Origin: Spongiihabitans sp965206355
Lineage (GTDB): Bacteria > Pseudomonadota > Gammaproteobacteria > Arenicellales > Poriferihabitantaceae
DNA: 64,000 nucleotides
Direction of reading: 5' to 3'
NCBI GenBank assembly: GCA_965206355.1
Contig: OZ242212.1
Span: 806,001 to 870,000, forward strand
In this document: in pieces, positions 43,911-54,010 of the stretch
Position numbering within the stretch: the stretch's first letter is position 1
Layout of the letters: every line of letters begins with the position of its first letter
Notes under the pieces: model-generated
What the model was told of the DNA's origin: nothing
What the model saw: the letters and a program-made list of their open reading frames with translations, nothing else
The model's database searches: none
Made by a program: the position numbers and the translations under genes

Positions 43911-44879
43911 TTATTCCTGTCCATCAGTGGCGTACTGCTGCGGGATGTGCATATACCCATAGAGTTTGCGGACGACAGAGCCGTTTTTGCTCTCTACCAA
44001 GCCATTGTCGTTGCTGTGCCGAGGCCGTGATTTGGTGAACTCAATGCGCAGTTTATCCAGCAGATTAGCAACGCTATAGTTGATGTATTCGCCGCCGTTG
44101 TCCGCATGAAAGCTTTTGATCTTGAAGGGATATGCGGCCAATATCCGTTCCAGGGCTGGCCGCATAAACGCCTCGCTAATACGTTCCAGCGTGACGATAA
44201 TCTGGAATTGCGTGACCTCATCCACGGCGTTGATGTGGTAGACCCCTTTGCGCTTATCCTGATTGCCTTGATGGACAGAATCAATGCGGATATAGCCCGG
44301 TTGATTATTGGGACAGGGTTTGCGGCGCTGACCAATGGGGGCGACTTTGGGGCGTGTCTTGGTCAGGACGCAGCGCTGCCGGCGATAGGTTTTGGCGGCT
44401 CGCAGGTTGTACAGATGGGACACTGAGATGCCCGCCAGGCGCTGGTACTCGGCTTGGCCAAAGCGCTGGTAAGCGCGTTCACACAGCTTTTTGAGGACCG
44501 CCCCGCTGGGTTGGCCATGCCGCTCATCCATACTCGCCAACAGGCGACTATCGGCCTGGGTGTAGATGCGCCTGAAGCCATTACCGCGCGCTGGTTTCAC
44601 TGACAGGGCGCCGGTTTTGACGTATTGCCGTATCAGGCGCTTGGTTTGAGCCAGGGAGTAGCCAGTGACCTTCATCAGATATCGGGTCATGGTTCCCCGG
44701 TCGGCTTTACCGAGCAGCCCGTAACGATGCCTCACCAGGGTCTTTTGTACCCACCGATAGCGCTCTCGCTTACCGGTGGCCACGTTGAAAGCCACGGCCT
44801 GGGTACCCTCGAGGAATTGCCTAATGGCGTCCAGGGCGTCCAGGGTGTTTAGTTGCGCTAATCTCATGATCGTTTTCAT
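43911..44879 (-). pseudogene. C-terminally truncated integrase-core transposase
   Basis: 322 codons remain. N-terminal HTH region, then an integrase core with DDE residues in YIRIDSVHQGNQ, FHADNGGEYIN and GLVESKNGSVVRKLYGYMHI. Homologues of this type continue for about 60 to 100 residues beyond this point, but here the frame ends after IPQQYATDGQE, 6 bp from IS1595-type copy 2. The element's own right end probably lies near 44940-45000, where GCTCATTTTATA recurs twice. It should be inactive. Confidence 0.75.
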
Positions 44880-45023
44880 CCGCTGATCATGAGCGACTTC
44901 AAGGGCTATTTCAGGCTCATTTTATAGTGGAATCCGCTTTCTGCTTATTCCTCACTCTTCAAGCTCATTTTATATTGGAGAAGACTGTTGGGTTGATTAC
45001 GACAGCGTCAAGTTTAGCTTGGT

Positions 45024-45845
45024 TTAACTCGGACATTTAAGGGTTAGGCAACTCATAAACAGGTCTTTCCTGTTTTTCCTCATGTAGGGACGCACTTTTT
45101 CTACTAACGTGCGCAGTTTGGCTTGGCGGTTGTCGGGGTTAGGATGGGTACTTAAAAACTGTGGTAATTTTTGGCTACCTAGTTCGCCCATTTTTTCCCA
45201 TAACGTAATTGCTGCTTCAGGATCGTAGCCAGCTTTTGCCGCCAATTCAATGCCGATTTGGTCGGCTTCTGTCTCCATGGAGCGACTATTAGGCAAAGTC
45301 AACGTTAGCGCGGCGGCTAACGACATGCCCGTCAGTACAAGTTCTTTATTACCAGACGCCGCCACGGTTGCTATGATACCGATTTGAGTGGTAGTCTCGA
45401 TCGACATTTTTTCCGCACTGTGTTTGGCTAATGCGTGGGAAATCTCATGACCAATCACCTGTGCTAGCTCATCGTCAGTAGGAGATAATTTTTCAATTAA
45501 TCCAGTGTAGAGGCTCATTTTTCCACCTGCCATTGCCCAAGCATTCACTGTTTCGGGTTCGTCTATGATAATAACTTCCCAGTCCCAATCTTCGGTTTCA
45601 GGTCGTATCAACACTGCTTGGGCAATCAGTTTGCCAGTGATAGCACGTACTCGTTTTGCCAGTGCCCAATCAGTGCTTAGTTTTCCGTCTTCCTTAAACG
45701 CAAACAAGATTTCTTGGTATGCTTGTTTAGACGCCGAGATAGCCATTTCTTCAGGGAATAGCAAAAATTGAGAACGTCCAGTCGGGCTAGTTACACAACC
45801 AGAGAACACTAAAACCAGGAAGATAAGAAACGTTTTTTTATACAT
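45024..45845 (-). CDS. M48 family metalloprotease, lipoprotein
   Basis: About 273 residues. A lipobox (LVLVFSGC) follows the N-terminal hydrophobic stretch. The zinc motif is GHEISHALAKHSAEK, with a third ligand in ETEADQIGIELAAKAGYDPE. Conserved TGLIEKLSPTDDELAQVIGH leads into the motif. These periplasmic proteases (YggG/LoiP and BepA types) act in outer-membrane protein quality control. The ATG at 45845 is chosen since it gives the lipoprotein leader; the frame is open to 45875. It is an intact gene flanked by insertion sequences on both sides. Confidence 0.9.
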   Translation of the reverse strand: MYKKTFLIFLVLVFSGCVTSPTGRSQFLLFPEEMAISASKQAYQEILFAFKEDGKLSTDWALAKRVRAITGKLIAQAVLIRPETEDWDWEVIIIDEPETVNAWAMAGGKMSLYTGLIEKLSPTDDELAQVIGHEISHALAKHSAEKMSIETTTQIGIIATVAASGNKELVLTGMSLAAALTLTLPNSRSMETEADQIGIELAAKAGYDPEAAITLWEKMGELGSQKLPQFLSTHPNPDNRQAKLRTLVEKVRPYMRKNRKDLFMSCLTLKCPS

Positions 45846-46011
45846 AATATCCAAAGCCAGCCGCTCAATATTCAAAACTAATTACCAGCACAGAAACTTG
45901 ACTCCATGATTCCAATATAAGCAGTTATCTTACAGCTCTAGATAGAACAATAAGAACAACCCTATGGTCTCTAAACAACATAATAAAACTACTATTGTAC
46001 ACCAAAAGATT

Positions 46012-47070
46012 CTACTCATGTCCAGGTTCAGTGTTGTCCGGGTTCAGTACCTGTGAGACAAATCGGGCCGCCTGTACGAGTTTCTGATAATAGCTTATTG
46101 GTGTTTCCAAATCGACCCCATCATGGGGTCGATAATGATTGTAGTATTGTTGATAGTCCGCCAACGCTTTATTCACCGCAGCAACCGTCAAACTGCCCTC
46201 GTAAAACGGATAGAACTCATAACGCGTCGTGTTGTTGGCTCGCTCAACACAGCCATTCCATTTGGGCTTTCTGGGCGGTAGCACGAACAGGGGTATGCCC
46301 AGTGCCTGACAAGCCGATTCAAACTCATCCCTGAACTCGCTGCCGCCATCCACCTGAACAGAGATCAGAGCGTAAGGTAGCTGTGCGATCAGATAGTCAA
46401 GGAAACGCCTGGCATTGCGGCTGCTGGCGCTACTGTAGGTGCGCATGATGGTGGTGCCGGTGACCGGGCAGGTGGCTTTAAACTCTTTGAGAGCAAAGCC
46501 TTCGGTAAAGTTGACACTCATGTGGTCAATTTGCATTAGCTCGCCAGGCTGCTTGGCCTTCATGCCATAGCGCCAGCGCTTGGCGTGGTGCTTAAACTGA
46601 CGACGACGTTTTGGCTTTATCTGTCCAAAGTAGAAGGCGACGGGCACAATGCGGTTCAGTCGGAGCAGCTTTTTCAGTATGCGGCCCACAGTACTGATGC
46701 TCAGCGTAAACCCGTGATCACGGCTCAGCACTTTCCAGATTTTGCGCTTACCCCACAAGGGAAAGCGTAACCTGAGGTGTTGAACTTGCTGCTCCTGCTG
46801 TTTTGACCATGAGGGCTTACGGACGCGTTGTGGACGGCAACTCAACGCCTCCAATCCAGTAAGACCCTGCTGTTGATAGCGTGATCGCCAACGGTAATAG
46901 GTGGCTTTAGACCAATCTATGGCCATTAAGCAGGTCGCACTTGAACAGCCTTCGGTCTTGAGCTGCTCGTAGAGTTCCAGCTTCTTTAAACGTTTGATAG
47001 CCTCTGCGCTAGAGGTATCATTAATGGGCCAACTCTTGTATGATTTTATTCGCAGGCTTTTGATCTGCAT
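46012..47070 (-). CDS. IS481-type transposase, copy B, with lost stop codon
   Basis: 352 residues, nearly identical to copy A. The TGA stop of copy A has become CGA here, so the frame reads on for 17 codons and leaves the element, ending at 46012. The catalytic residues in LMQIDHMSVNF, SVQVDGGSEF and NGCVERANNTTR are kept. The tail (ARFVSQVLNPDNTEPGHE) is the translation of the element's end and flanking DNA. Confidence 0.88.
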   Translation of the reverse strand: MQIKSLRIKSYKSWPINDTSSAEAIKRLKKLELYEQLKTEGCSSATCLMAIDWSKATYYRWRSRYQQQGLTGLEALSCRPQRVRKPSWSKQQEQQVQHLRLRFPLWGKRKIWKVLSRDHGFTLSISTVGRILKKLLRLNRIVPVAFYFGQIKPKRRRQFKHHAKRWRYGMKAKQPGELMQIDHMSVNFTEGFALKEFKATCPVTGTTIMRTYSSASSRNARRFLDYLIAQLPYALISVQVDGGSEFRDEFESACQALGIPLFVLPPRKPKWNGCVERANNTTRYEFYPFYEGSLTVAAVNKALADYQQYYNHYRPHDGVDLETPISYYQKLVQAARFVSQVLNPDNTEPGHE

Positions 47071-47157
47071 CGGGTAGTCTCCTGTATGGATTTAACAACT
47101 CACAGACTACCCGATTTTTACACTTTAAGAAGTCTCACTTCTATCTGAACCCAGACA
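46035..47157 (-). mobile_element. IS481-type insertion sequence, copy B (1123 bp)
   Basis: Ends TGTCCGGGTTCAG (at 46035) and TGTCTGGGTTCAG (at 47157, inverted). A second, partial end TGTCCAGGTTCAG lies just outside at 46019-46031, so a previous insertion or end duplication occurred here. The 45846-46018 gap before it holds nothing recognisable. Confidence 0.88.
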
Positions 47158-47319
47158 AGTGTCAAGTGAAAGATTTCCAAATGCATAGCAACACATAACC
47201 GGGTCGACGATGATGCTGAAGATCAAAACCAAACATTCCAATGAATGCTATACTGGTTTTCCGTTTGTTTTCTGGTCAAGGGTGATTCGCTTCACTATGA
47301 TGCGCAACGTTTGCAAAAT
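47158..47319 (+). pseudogene. IS110-type transposase relic, copy B
   Basis: Matches the copy A flank (26095-26249) in reverse orientation and includes a short run of the IS110 C-terminus (VIRFTMMR) before being cut by the next fragment. It is the end nearest the IS481-type element in both places. Confidence 0.55.
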
Positions 47320-47480
47320 ATGAAGGCCATCCGGCTAACTGATTTTGGCGGCCCGGAGGCGATGGTCTTTGGTGATGCCGAAACTCCGCGTCCCGGTGCT
47401 GGGGAAATTCTCATCAAGGTGGTGGCGACCTCGGTGAATCGTCCTGATGTGATGCAGCGTGAGGGTCACTATCCGCCACC
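47320..47480 (+). pseudogene. 5' fragment of a zinc-independent quinone oxidoreductase gene
   Basis: The frame MKAIRLTDFGGPEAMVFGDA and ...GEILIKVVATSVNRPDVMQR is the N-terminus of a NAD(P)H:quinone oxidoreductase (Qor/medium-chain reductase). It stops after about 53 codons, at GHYPPP, and continues into an unrelated sequence. Confidence 0.8.
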
Positions 47481-47674
47481 TTCAAGATGATGAGGCACTG
47501 CGCAGGGTGTTGGCTCGCCATCGTGCAGTCACTCTGCGCTGGCGTCTGTACGCCATGGCGGCGAAGGTGGTCAAAACGGGGCATCAGTTATTTGTCAAGC
47601 GACAAGGAAAACACCGAATACGACTGGAACGAGTGCCAATGGCACTGAAGGAGTTTGAGCCGCCGCCCATTTAA
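47481..47674 (+). pseudogene. Transposase C-terminal relic, possibly IS1380-like
   Basis: The piece LRWRLYAMAAKVVKTGHQLF and then VKRQGKHRIRLERVPMALKE ends at a stop at 47674. The pattern LYAxxAKVVxxG, basic run and short tail resembles the end of IS1380- or IS4-type transposases. DNA from 47675 to 47946 has no further gene. Confidence 0.4.
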
Positions 47675-47946
47675 CCCGTTACTGAACAAAAATGACGACT
47701 GACGCAGGATAGATCCGTCCAAAATGGCGAATTGAGCGCTGATTATGCGCAGAGCAACGGTTTTTGACTAAACCTCTCTGCGATATCTGCTGTCTTGCTC
47801 AGCTATAACACTTGAAAGAGGGATTCAGAGGCCCTTGAAGCGCTGGCGGTAGTCTAACTGGGGATTGGGGGGGTAAAATAAACTTGTGAAATTTTCTTAC
47901 TAACAGTACCATTGCTGGTTCTGAAAAACAGGTCTAACCGGATACG

Positions 47947-48825
47947 ATGATGCTTAAGGGTAGTTTAGTTGCGCTTATAACCCCGATGCAGGAGGATGAC
48001 AGTGTTGACTATCCTGCACTGGAAAAATTGATTGATTTCCATGTCGAAAACCAGACCGATGGTATCGTTTCTGTCGGCACCAGTGGTGAGTCGGCGACAC
48101 TGGATATTGATCAGCAAATTGAAGTCATTGGTAAGACGGTTGAAATGGCTGGCGGACGTATCCCTGTTATTGCAGGAAGCGGCGGCAATTCCACCTCAGA
48201 GGCAGTTGAACTGACCGAGCGCGCCGCACAACTGGATGTATCTGCCTGTTTGCTGGTGGTGCCTTACTATAATAAACCAACCCAGCATGGTTTATATCGG
48301 CATTTTCAATATATCGCCGAATCCGTTGATATTCCTCAAATTCTTTACAATGTGCCAGGACGAACCGCGTTGGATATGGATAATGATACCGTTATCGCTC
48401 TGTCCAAAATCCCCCATATCGTTGGCATTAAAGATGCCACAGGGGATGTCTCCAGAGCGGCTGAATTTGCCCGCTGTTGTGGAGAGGATTTTGTGCTGTA
48501 CTCGGGCGATGATGCGACAACTTTGGCATTCATAGGCGAAGGCGGGCATGGTTGTATTTCGGTAACCGCAAATGTCGCCCCTAAACTGATGCACGACATG
48601 TGTCTGGCAGCGGTCGCTGGAGATATGGAACGTGCTACGCAATTGAATAATCAATTACAACCTTTGCATGTTGCATTGTTTCTGGAATCCAATCCCATAC
48701 CTGCAAAATGGGCATTATACGAAATGGGCTATGTTCAGAAAGGGATACGCCTGCCACTGACCGAGTTTTCCGAGCAATATCGTGATCAACTGCGAGATGC
48801 TATGGCGCACGCCCAGGTTATTTGA
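47947..48825 (+). CDS. dapA: 4-hydroxy-tetrahydrodipicolinate synthase
   Basis: 292 residues. Condenses pyruvate with aspartate semialdehyde for lysine and peptidoglycan synthesis. VGTSGESATL, the tyrosine in ILYNVPGRTALDM and the Schiff-base lysine in VGIKDATGDVSR are present. The start is one of two adjacent ATG codons (47947 or 47950). purL follows 61 bp later. IS relics precede the gene, so its promoter must lie in the 270-bp interval before it. Confidence 0.95.
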   Translation: MMLKGSLVALITPMQEDDSVDYPALEKLIDFHVENQTDGIVSVGTSGESATLDIDQQIEVIGKTVEMAGGRIPVIAGSGGNSTSEAVELTERAAQLDVSACLLVVPYYNKPTQHGLYRHFQYIAESVDIPQILYNVPGRTALDMDNDTVIALSKIPHIVGIKDATGDVSRAAEFARCCGEDFVLYSGDDATTLAFIGEGGHGCISVTANVAPKLMHDMCLAAVAGDMERATQLNNQLQPLHVALFLESNPIPAKWALYEMGYVQKGIRLPLTEFSEQYRDQLRDAMAHAQVI

Positions 48826-48886
48826 ACAATCGGTTGCCTTATCAGGGAGCGTTGAACCGTTTTGTGACCGATAACATAGTGATGGT

Positions 48887-51800
48887 ATGATTAGCATCCC
48901 CGGGGGATCTGCGATTTCTGATTTTCGCAAGGAAAAGAGACTCATTCGTATCCAAAAAGTTATGCCGAATTGTCAGTCGGTTGCGGCAAGATTCGTTTAT
49001 TTTGCTGATCTGGAACAGCCACTGGAGGAAGGTGCAGCGGATATTCTTGCACAACTGTTGAACGCCGACACGCTTACTTTTGCAACCACCCATGGTGCGG
49101 CAGAGCGCAACGCTACGGAAGCGGAGAATCTGCTACAAACATGCACGGTCATTCCCCGATTGGGTACCATTTCAGCTTGGGCAACCAAAGCAACGGATAT
49201 TGTTCATCGCTGCGGGCTTGACCACATTAGACGCATAGAGCGCGGGGTTGATTGGCGCTTTTTCGGCTTTCGAGGCAATGCTTTGGATACCGAGCAGCGC
49301 TGTCTATACCGGCAAGCCGCCGACAGTGCGGCGTTAGCTGGGGTGATATACGATCCCATGACCGAATCCATTCTGGCAGATGCACGGGATGCCGAGCGAC
49401 TGTTTACGACCGAGATGTCGGCACCGCTACGCATTATTGATCTGCTCAAGGGCGGGCGTGCTGCGTTACAAGAGGCCAATGATGAATTTGGCTTCGCCTT
49501 GAGTGATGAAGAGCAGCAATATTTGCTGCACCGCTTCAAACAATTGCGCAGGAATCCGACCGATGTGGAATTGATGATGTTTGCTCAGGTCAACTCGGAA
49601 CATTGCCGCCACAAGATATTCAATGCGGACTGGCATATTGACGGCATAGCGCAACCGCAATCCTTGTTTGCGATGATTCAGCATAGCCATGCACAAAACC
49701 GTGCGGGAACACTGTCAGCCTATCACGACAATGCGGCGGTGCTTGAAGGGACAATGGCAGAACGTCTGGCGGCAGATGGCAACAGTCATTGCTATCATTT
49801 TCAGCGGGAAGCGGTGCATTTTACGGCCAAGGTTGAAACCCATAACCATCCAACGGCAATCTCACCTTTCTCGGGGGCATCGACAGGTTGCGGGGGCGAA
49901 ATTCGGGATGAAGGTGCAACCGGACGTGGTGGCAAGCCGAAAGCCGGACTGGTCGGCTATTCGGTATCACATTTGCGACTTCCCGATTTACCCCAACCTT
50001 GGGAGGCAACGGAAAACAAGCCCGAACGCATTGCCAGCCCGCTACAAATTATGCTGGAAGCACCGATTGGCGCAGCCGCATTTAACAATGAATTTGGTCG
50101 TCCCAATATAACGGGCTATTTCAGAAGTTTTGAACAGGTTGAGTGGCAGTTCGAGCCGAATGGTCATATCCGCTACGGCTACCATAAGCCGATTATGCTG
50201 GCAGGGGGGCTGGGCAATATTCGTCCGCAGCACGTCAACAAACTGAATATTGCCGATAACACGCCGATTGTTGTGCTCGGTGGCCCGACCATGTTAATCG
50301 GACTGGGCGGTGGTGCTACTTCCAGTGTCGCTTCAGGTAGCTGTTCCGAGTCGCTGGATTTTGCCTCAGTGCAACGGGGTAATCCAGAAATGCAGAGACG
50401 CTGTCAGGAGGTTATTGATGCCTGTTGTGCTATGGGTGAAGACAATCCAATCTTGTCCATCCATGATGTCGGCGCTGGCGGATTGTGCAATGCGTTGCCA
50501 GAATTAGTACATGATTCGGCGCGTGGTGGGCATTTTGAATTACGCAACATACTGAATGACGAACCGGGGATGTCGCCGCTACAAATCTGGTGCAATGAAT
50601 CTCAGGAACGCTACGTCATCGCCATTGATCGTGATAAGTATGCGGTGTTTGAGGCGATTTGTCAGCGCGAAAGATGTCTGTTTGCACAGGTCGGAATCGC
50701 CACCGAAAAAGACGACATTGTGTTAACTGATGCACTGTTTGCGGGCCAGGCTAATGTTGCTTCAGGAACGGTTGATTCGGGGATGACTGATTCGGGGACG
50801 ACTGATTCGGGAGTGGCTGATTCAAGAGCGACAGCTTCAGGGGAGACTGAATCCGTGACGGCAAAACCGATTGATCTGCCCATGGCGGTTTTGTTTGGTT
50901 TGCCACCGAAGATGCAACGTAATGTCAGTAGCAAAAAGCCTGCTAAAACAAATCAATCCATCACCTTTAGCAACCTGAGCTCGAAACTAAAACTAGAGCA
51001 GGCGATGGAATGGGTGCTGGGATTTCCCAGCGTTGGCGACAAAACATTTTTAGTCACCATCGCTGACAGAAGTGTCTCGGGACTGGTTGCCCGCGATCAG
51101 ATGGTCGGACCCTGGCAGGTTGCGGTGGCGGATGTCGGGGTAACGACTTCAGGATATAAAAGCATCACCGGCGAGGCTTTTGCCATTGGTGAACGCGCGC
51201 CCATTGCGGTGATCGATGCACCTGCCAGTGGCAGAATGGCATTGGCTGAAGCGATTACCAACATTGCGGCAGCCGCTATTGAACGTATTGAGCAGATAAA
51301 GCTGTCTGCAAACTGGATGGTGGCGGCGGCAGAAGAAGGTTGCGATGCCGATCTTTTCGCGACAGTAGAGTCAATCGCTTTGGATATTTGTCCGCAATTG
51401 GGTATTGCAATTCCGGTTGGTAAGGATTCAATGTCCATGAAAACGGTTTGGCAGGATACCGATGATAATAAACACAAGGTGGTCGCACCGTTATCGTTGA
51501 TTGTCAGCAGTTTTGCGGCAGTAAGCGATGTTGGTAAAACCTTAACGCCAGTGCTTGAGGATACGGATGGGCAAACCGATCTTTGGTTGCTTGATCTGGG
51601 CAATGGCAAAAATCGACTCGGTGCCAGTGTGTTGGCGCAGGTGAGCAATCAGACCGGTGGTGAGGTAGCTGATTTAGAAGATGTACAAAAATTGAAACAG
51701 TTTTTCGCCTTGATTCAAGGCTTGAATGAACAACATTTAATACTAGCCTACCATGATCGCTCGGATGGCGGTTTGATGACGACACTGTGCGAAATGGCTT

Positions 51801-53017
51801 TCGCTTCAAGATGTGGTTTGTCGATTGATCTTAGCACCTTGTCTGGCAACGGTACGGACGATCATTTAGCGGTGTTGTTTAATGAAGAGCTTGGTGCCGT
51901 ATTGCAAACCCGTCGCGCCGATAGAGTGCAGATAATGGATGCTGTCGCAAAAGCCGGTTTGAGCAAGCTGTTGCACGCAATAGGCAATCCTGAAACAGGT
52001 GAAAATATTGAAATTTACGCAAAGGGGGTGTTGATTTTTAAGAAGAGGCGTAGCCAATGCCAGCGTATCTGGTCGCAAACCACCTGGCAAATGCAGCGTA
52101 TGCGTGATAATCCTGTTTGTGCGGATCAGGAATATCAGCGTATTGATGATATCGAGGATCCGGGGCTTTTCTGTGATTTAAGCTTTGAGCACGGTGAACA
52201 GGCGAGCGCACAAATCAAGGATACGGCATATATTTCGACAGAAGTTAAACCCAGAATTGCGATTCTCAGGGAGCAGGGGGTCAATGGGCAGTTAGAGATG
52301 GCAGCCGCCTTTCATTGTGTCGGGTTTGAGGCTGTTGACGTGACCATGACCGATCTGCTTCATGGGGCGACTCTGGCTGAGTTCAAGGGCATCGCCGCAT
52401 GTGGTGGTTTTTCATTTGGTGATGTGCTGGGTGCTGGGGAGGGTTGGGGCAAATCGATATTGTTTAGTACGCGATTAAAAGACGAGTTTGAAAGATTTTT
52501 CAATCGCACCGATACGTTTGCACTGGGTGTTTGTAATGGCTGTCAAATGATGTCGTCAATAAAAAATTTAATTCCAGGGGCAACGCATTGGCCCCGATTT
52601 TTAGGCAACAGGTCCGAGCAATATGAAGCCCGTTTGGTCATGGTTGAAGTATGCTCAGAAAAATCCATTTTATTTAATGGCATGAAAGGTTCTAAATTTC
52701 CGGTATCAGTTGCCCATGCAGAGGGACGGGCTGATTTTGCGAGTGAGCAGGCGCTAACCACTATCAAGGCGCAGGAGCAGTTATGTTTACGTTTTGTTGA
52801 TAACCGAGGTGAGCCGACCGCCACCTATCCTTACAATTCCAATGGATCAATACAGGGAATGACCGGATTCACCAATCACGATGGTCGTGCCACCATCATG
52901 ATGCCCCACCCCGAACGTGTGTTCAGAACGCTATCGAATTCGTGGCATCCTGATGGCTGGGGCGAGTTTAGTCCGTGGATAAAAATTTTCCAAAATGCCC
53001 GCCAGTGGGTTGAGTAA
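48887..53017 (+). CDS. purL: Phosphoribosylformylglycinamidine synthase
   Basis: 1376 residues, about 80 longer than the E. coli large-type enzyme. Converts FGAR and glutamine to FGAM in purine synthesis. Residues from about 230 to 330 carry the substrate and ATP regions (VNSEHCRHKIFN, AVHFTAKVETHNHPTAISPF), and the C-terminal glutaminase has the nucleophile in LGVCNGCQMM and the pair in MPHPERVF. The extra length includes a 15-bp-repeat insert at about residues 625-659. The frame is intact. Confidence 0.95.
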   Translation: MISIPGGSAISDFRKEKRLIRIQKVMPNCQSVAARFVYFADLEQPLEEGAADILAQLLNADTLTFATTHGAAERNATEAENLLQTCTVIPRLGTISAWATKATDIVHRCGLDHIRRIERGVDWRFFGFRGNALDTEQRCLYRQAADSAALAGVIYDPMTESILADARDAERLFTTEMSAPLRIIDLLKGGRAALQEANDEFGFALSDEEQQYLLHRFKQLRRNPTDVELMMFAQVNSEHCRHKIFNADWHIDGIAQPQSLFAMIQHSHAQNRAGTLSAYHDNAAVLEGTMAERLAADGNSHCYHFQREAVHFTAKVETHNHPTAISPFSGASTGCGGEIRDEGATGRGGKPKAGLVGYSVSHLRLPDLPQPWEATENKPERIASPLQIMLEAPIGAAAFNNEFGRPNITGYFRSFEQVEWQFEPNGHIRYGYHKPIMLAGGLGNIRPQHVNKLNIADNTPIVVLGGPTMLIGLGGGATSSVASGSCSESLDFASVQRGNPEMQRRCQEVIDACCAMGEDNPILSIHDVGAGGLCNALPELVHDSARGGHFELRNILNDEPGMSPLQIWCNESQERYVIAIDRDKYAVFEAICQRERCLFAQVGIATEKDDIVLTDALFAGQANVASGTVDSGMTDSGTTDSGVADSRATASGETESVTAKPIDLPMAVLFGLPPKMQRNVSSKKPAKTNQSITFSNLSSKLKLEQAMEWVLGFPSVGDKTFLVTIADRSVSGLVARDQMVGPWQVAVADVGVTTSGYKSITGEAFAIGERAPIAVIDAPASGRMALAEAITNIAAAAIERIEQIKLSANWMVAAAEEGCDADLFATVESIALDICPQLGIAIPVGKDSMSMKTVWQDTDDNKHKVVAPLSLIVSSFAAVSDVGKTLTPVLEDTDGQTDLWLLDLGNGKNRLGASVLAQVSNQTGGEVADLEDVQKLKQFFALIQGLNEQHLILAYHDRSDGGLMTTLCEMAFASRCGLSIDLSTLSGNGTDDHLAVLFNEELGAVLQTRRADRVQIMDAVAKAGLSKLLHAIGNPETGENIEIYAKGVLIFKKRRSQCQRIWSQTTWQMQRMRDNPVCADQEYQRIDDIEDPGLFCDLSFEHGEQASAQIKDTAYISTEVKPRIAILREQGVNGQLEMAAAFHCVGFEAVDVTMTDLLHGATLAEFKGIAACGGFSFGDVLGAGEGWGKSILFSTRLKDEFERFFNRTDTFALGVCNGCQMMSSIKNLIPGATHWPRFLGNRSEQYEARLVMVEVCSEKSILFNGMKGSKFPVSVAHAEGRADFASEQALTTIKAQEQLCLRFVDNRGEPTATYPYNSNGSIQGMTGFTNHDGRATIMMPHPERVFRTLSNSWHPDGWGEFSPWIKIFQNARQWVE
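50759..50863 (+). repeat. 15-bp minisatellite inside purL
   Basis: Seven units of 15 bp, for example GATTCGGGGATGACT and GATTCGGGGACGACT, encode a run of (D/A)SGxx pentapeptides. Being a multiple of three, changes in copy number keep the frame. The place corresponds to a loop between the two halves of the FGAM synthase core. Confidence 0.9.
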
Positions 53018-53057
53018 GTGAGTCGGGTAAGCGAGTTGAGTAAGCGGTTAGCATAAA

Positions 53058-53196
53058 GAGACCTTTGCACGGAAGATGATTTCGCTTTTAGGCAAGGCAA
53101 AAACGCACGGAATGAGGGAGTTTATGCTTATAAATGACCGATTGAGTACGATTTTAACGCAGCATGCAGGTGAAATGGCTTTCGTGCAAAGGTCTC
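53058..53196 (-). mobile_element. MITE copy 9 (139 bp), inverted
   Basis: Short class, perfect ATAAA target duplication (53053-53057 and 53197-53201). It lies between purL and bioY. The remaining DNA to the bioY start contains a TATAAT at 53333-53338 but no convincing -35. Confidence 0.95.
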
Positions 53197-53416
53197 ATAA
53201 AATATATTGGCAAGTGCCGCCTGCACCCAATTGATGTGAATTCAAGTCATAATGAGGGCTTGTGTTTGAGAAAAAACCGATTTAGCATGAAATTAGTGGC
53301 TAACGGATTTCTATATCGGGACTGGGGATGTGTATAATCCGGCGTATTGGGAACAAGATGTGACTCTCGCTACCGTGTGCTTTAATCAATTATAATTATT
53401 TGTTAAGAGGTTTGAC

Positions 53417-54010
53417 ATGACATCACAATCAATGCGTTTTCCTACGTTGGCTACCGTGCTGTGGCCTGAATACTCGTCCAAATCAAATTGGATAAGACAA
53501 GCTATACTGGCAGTGGTCGGGGTGGTGCTGTTGACTTTGTCGTCCAAAGTCAAGATTCCTTTTCATCCGGTACCCATGACCATGCAGACCTTTGCCGTGC
53601 TGACAATCGGCGTGGTTTATGGTGCGAGATTGGGTGTTTCTACGGTATTGCTTTATCTAGTAGCGGGTATTGGTGGGCTACCGGTCTTTGCCAGTGTTGG
53701 CGTTGGCCTCGCTGTTATAATGGGACCGACTGGTGGCTATTTGCTGGGCTTTGTGCTTGCCACAGCGACCACTGGTTACCTCGCAGAAAAAGGTTGGGAC
53801 CGGAAGATAACCTTAACCTTTGCGGCGATGCTGATAGGCAACCTGATTATTTATATTCCCGGGCTGATTTGGTTGGCGAATGTGTTGGGCTGGGATAGAC
53901 CGATTCTTGAATGGGGCTTGTATCCTTTTGTCTGGGGTGATCTGGCAAAAATCGTGCTGGGCATGCTGGTTATTCCGGCGGCATGGAAAGTGGTCAGAAA
54001 ATTACACTAA
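53417..54010 (+). CDS. bioY: Biotin transporter BioY
   Basis: 197 residues with about six membrane helices. S-component of an ECF-type biotin importer; KIPFHPVPMTMQTFAVLTIG, GPTGGYLLGFVLATATTGYL and the C-terminal FVWGDLAKIVLGMLVIPAAW are family marks. Partner EcfA/EcfT genes are not in the window, though some BioY work alone. AAGAGG precedes the ATG. Its last 9 codons fall in the first unit of the 79-bp tandem repeat. Confidence 0.92.
   Translation: MTSQSMRFPTLATVLWPEYSSKSNWIRQAILAVVGVVLLTLSSKVKIPFHPVPMTMQTFAVLTIGVVYGARLGVSTVLLYLVAGIGGLPVFASVGVGLAVIMGPTGGYLLGFVLATATTGYLAEKGWDRKITLTFAAMLIGNLIIYIPGLIWLANVLGWDRPILEWGLYPFVWGDLAKIVLGMLVIPAAWKVVRKLH

Noticed and set aside
44106..44426. Plus-strand frame of 106 codons in the truncated transposase
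   Set aside because: Antisense shadow of the transposase gene.
47245..47490. 81-residue protein with an oxidoreductase N-terminus
   Set aside because: Junction of an IS110 relic and a truncated qor fragment; no complete domain.
50662..50934. Minus-strand repetitive frame (PESV-type repeats)
   Set aside because: Antisense translation of the 15-bp minisatellite inside purL.
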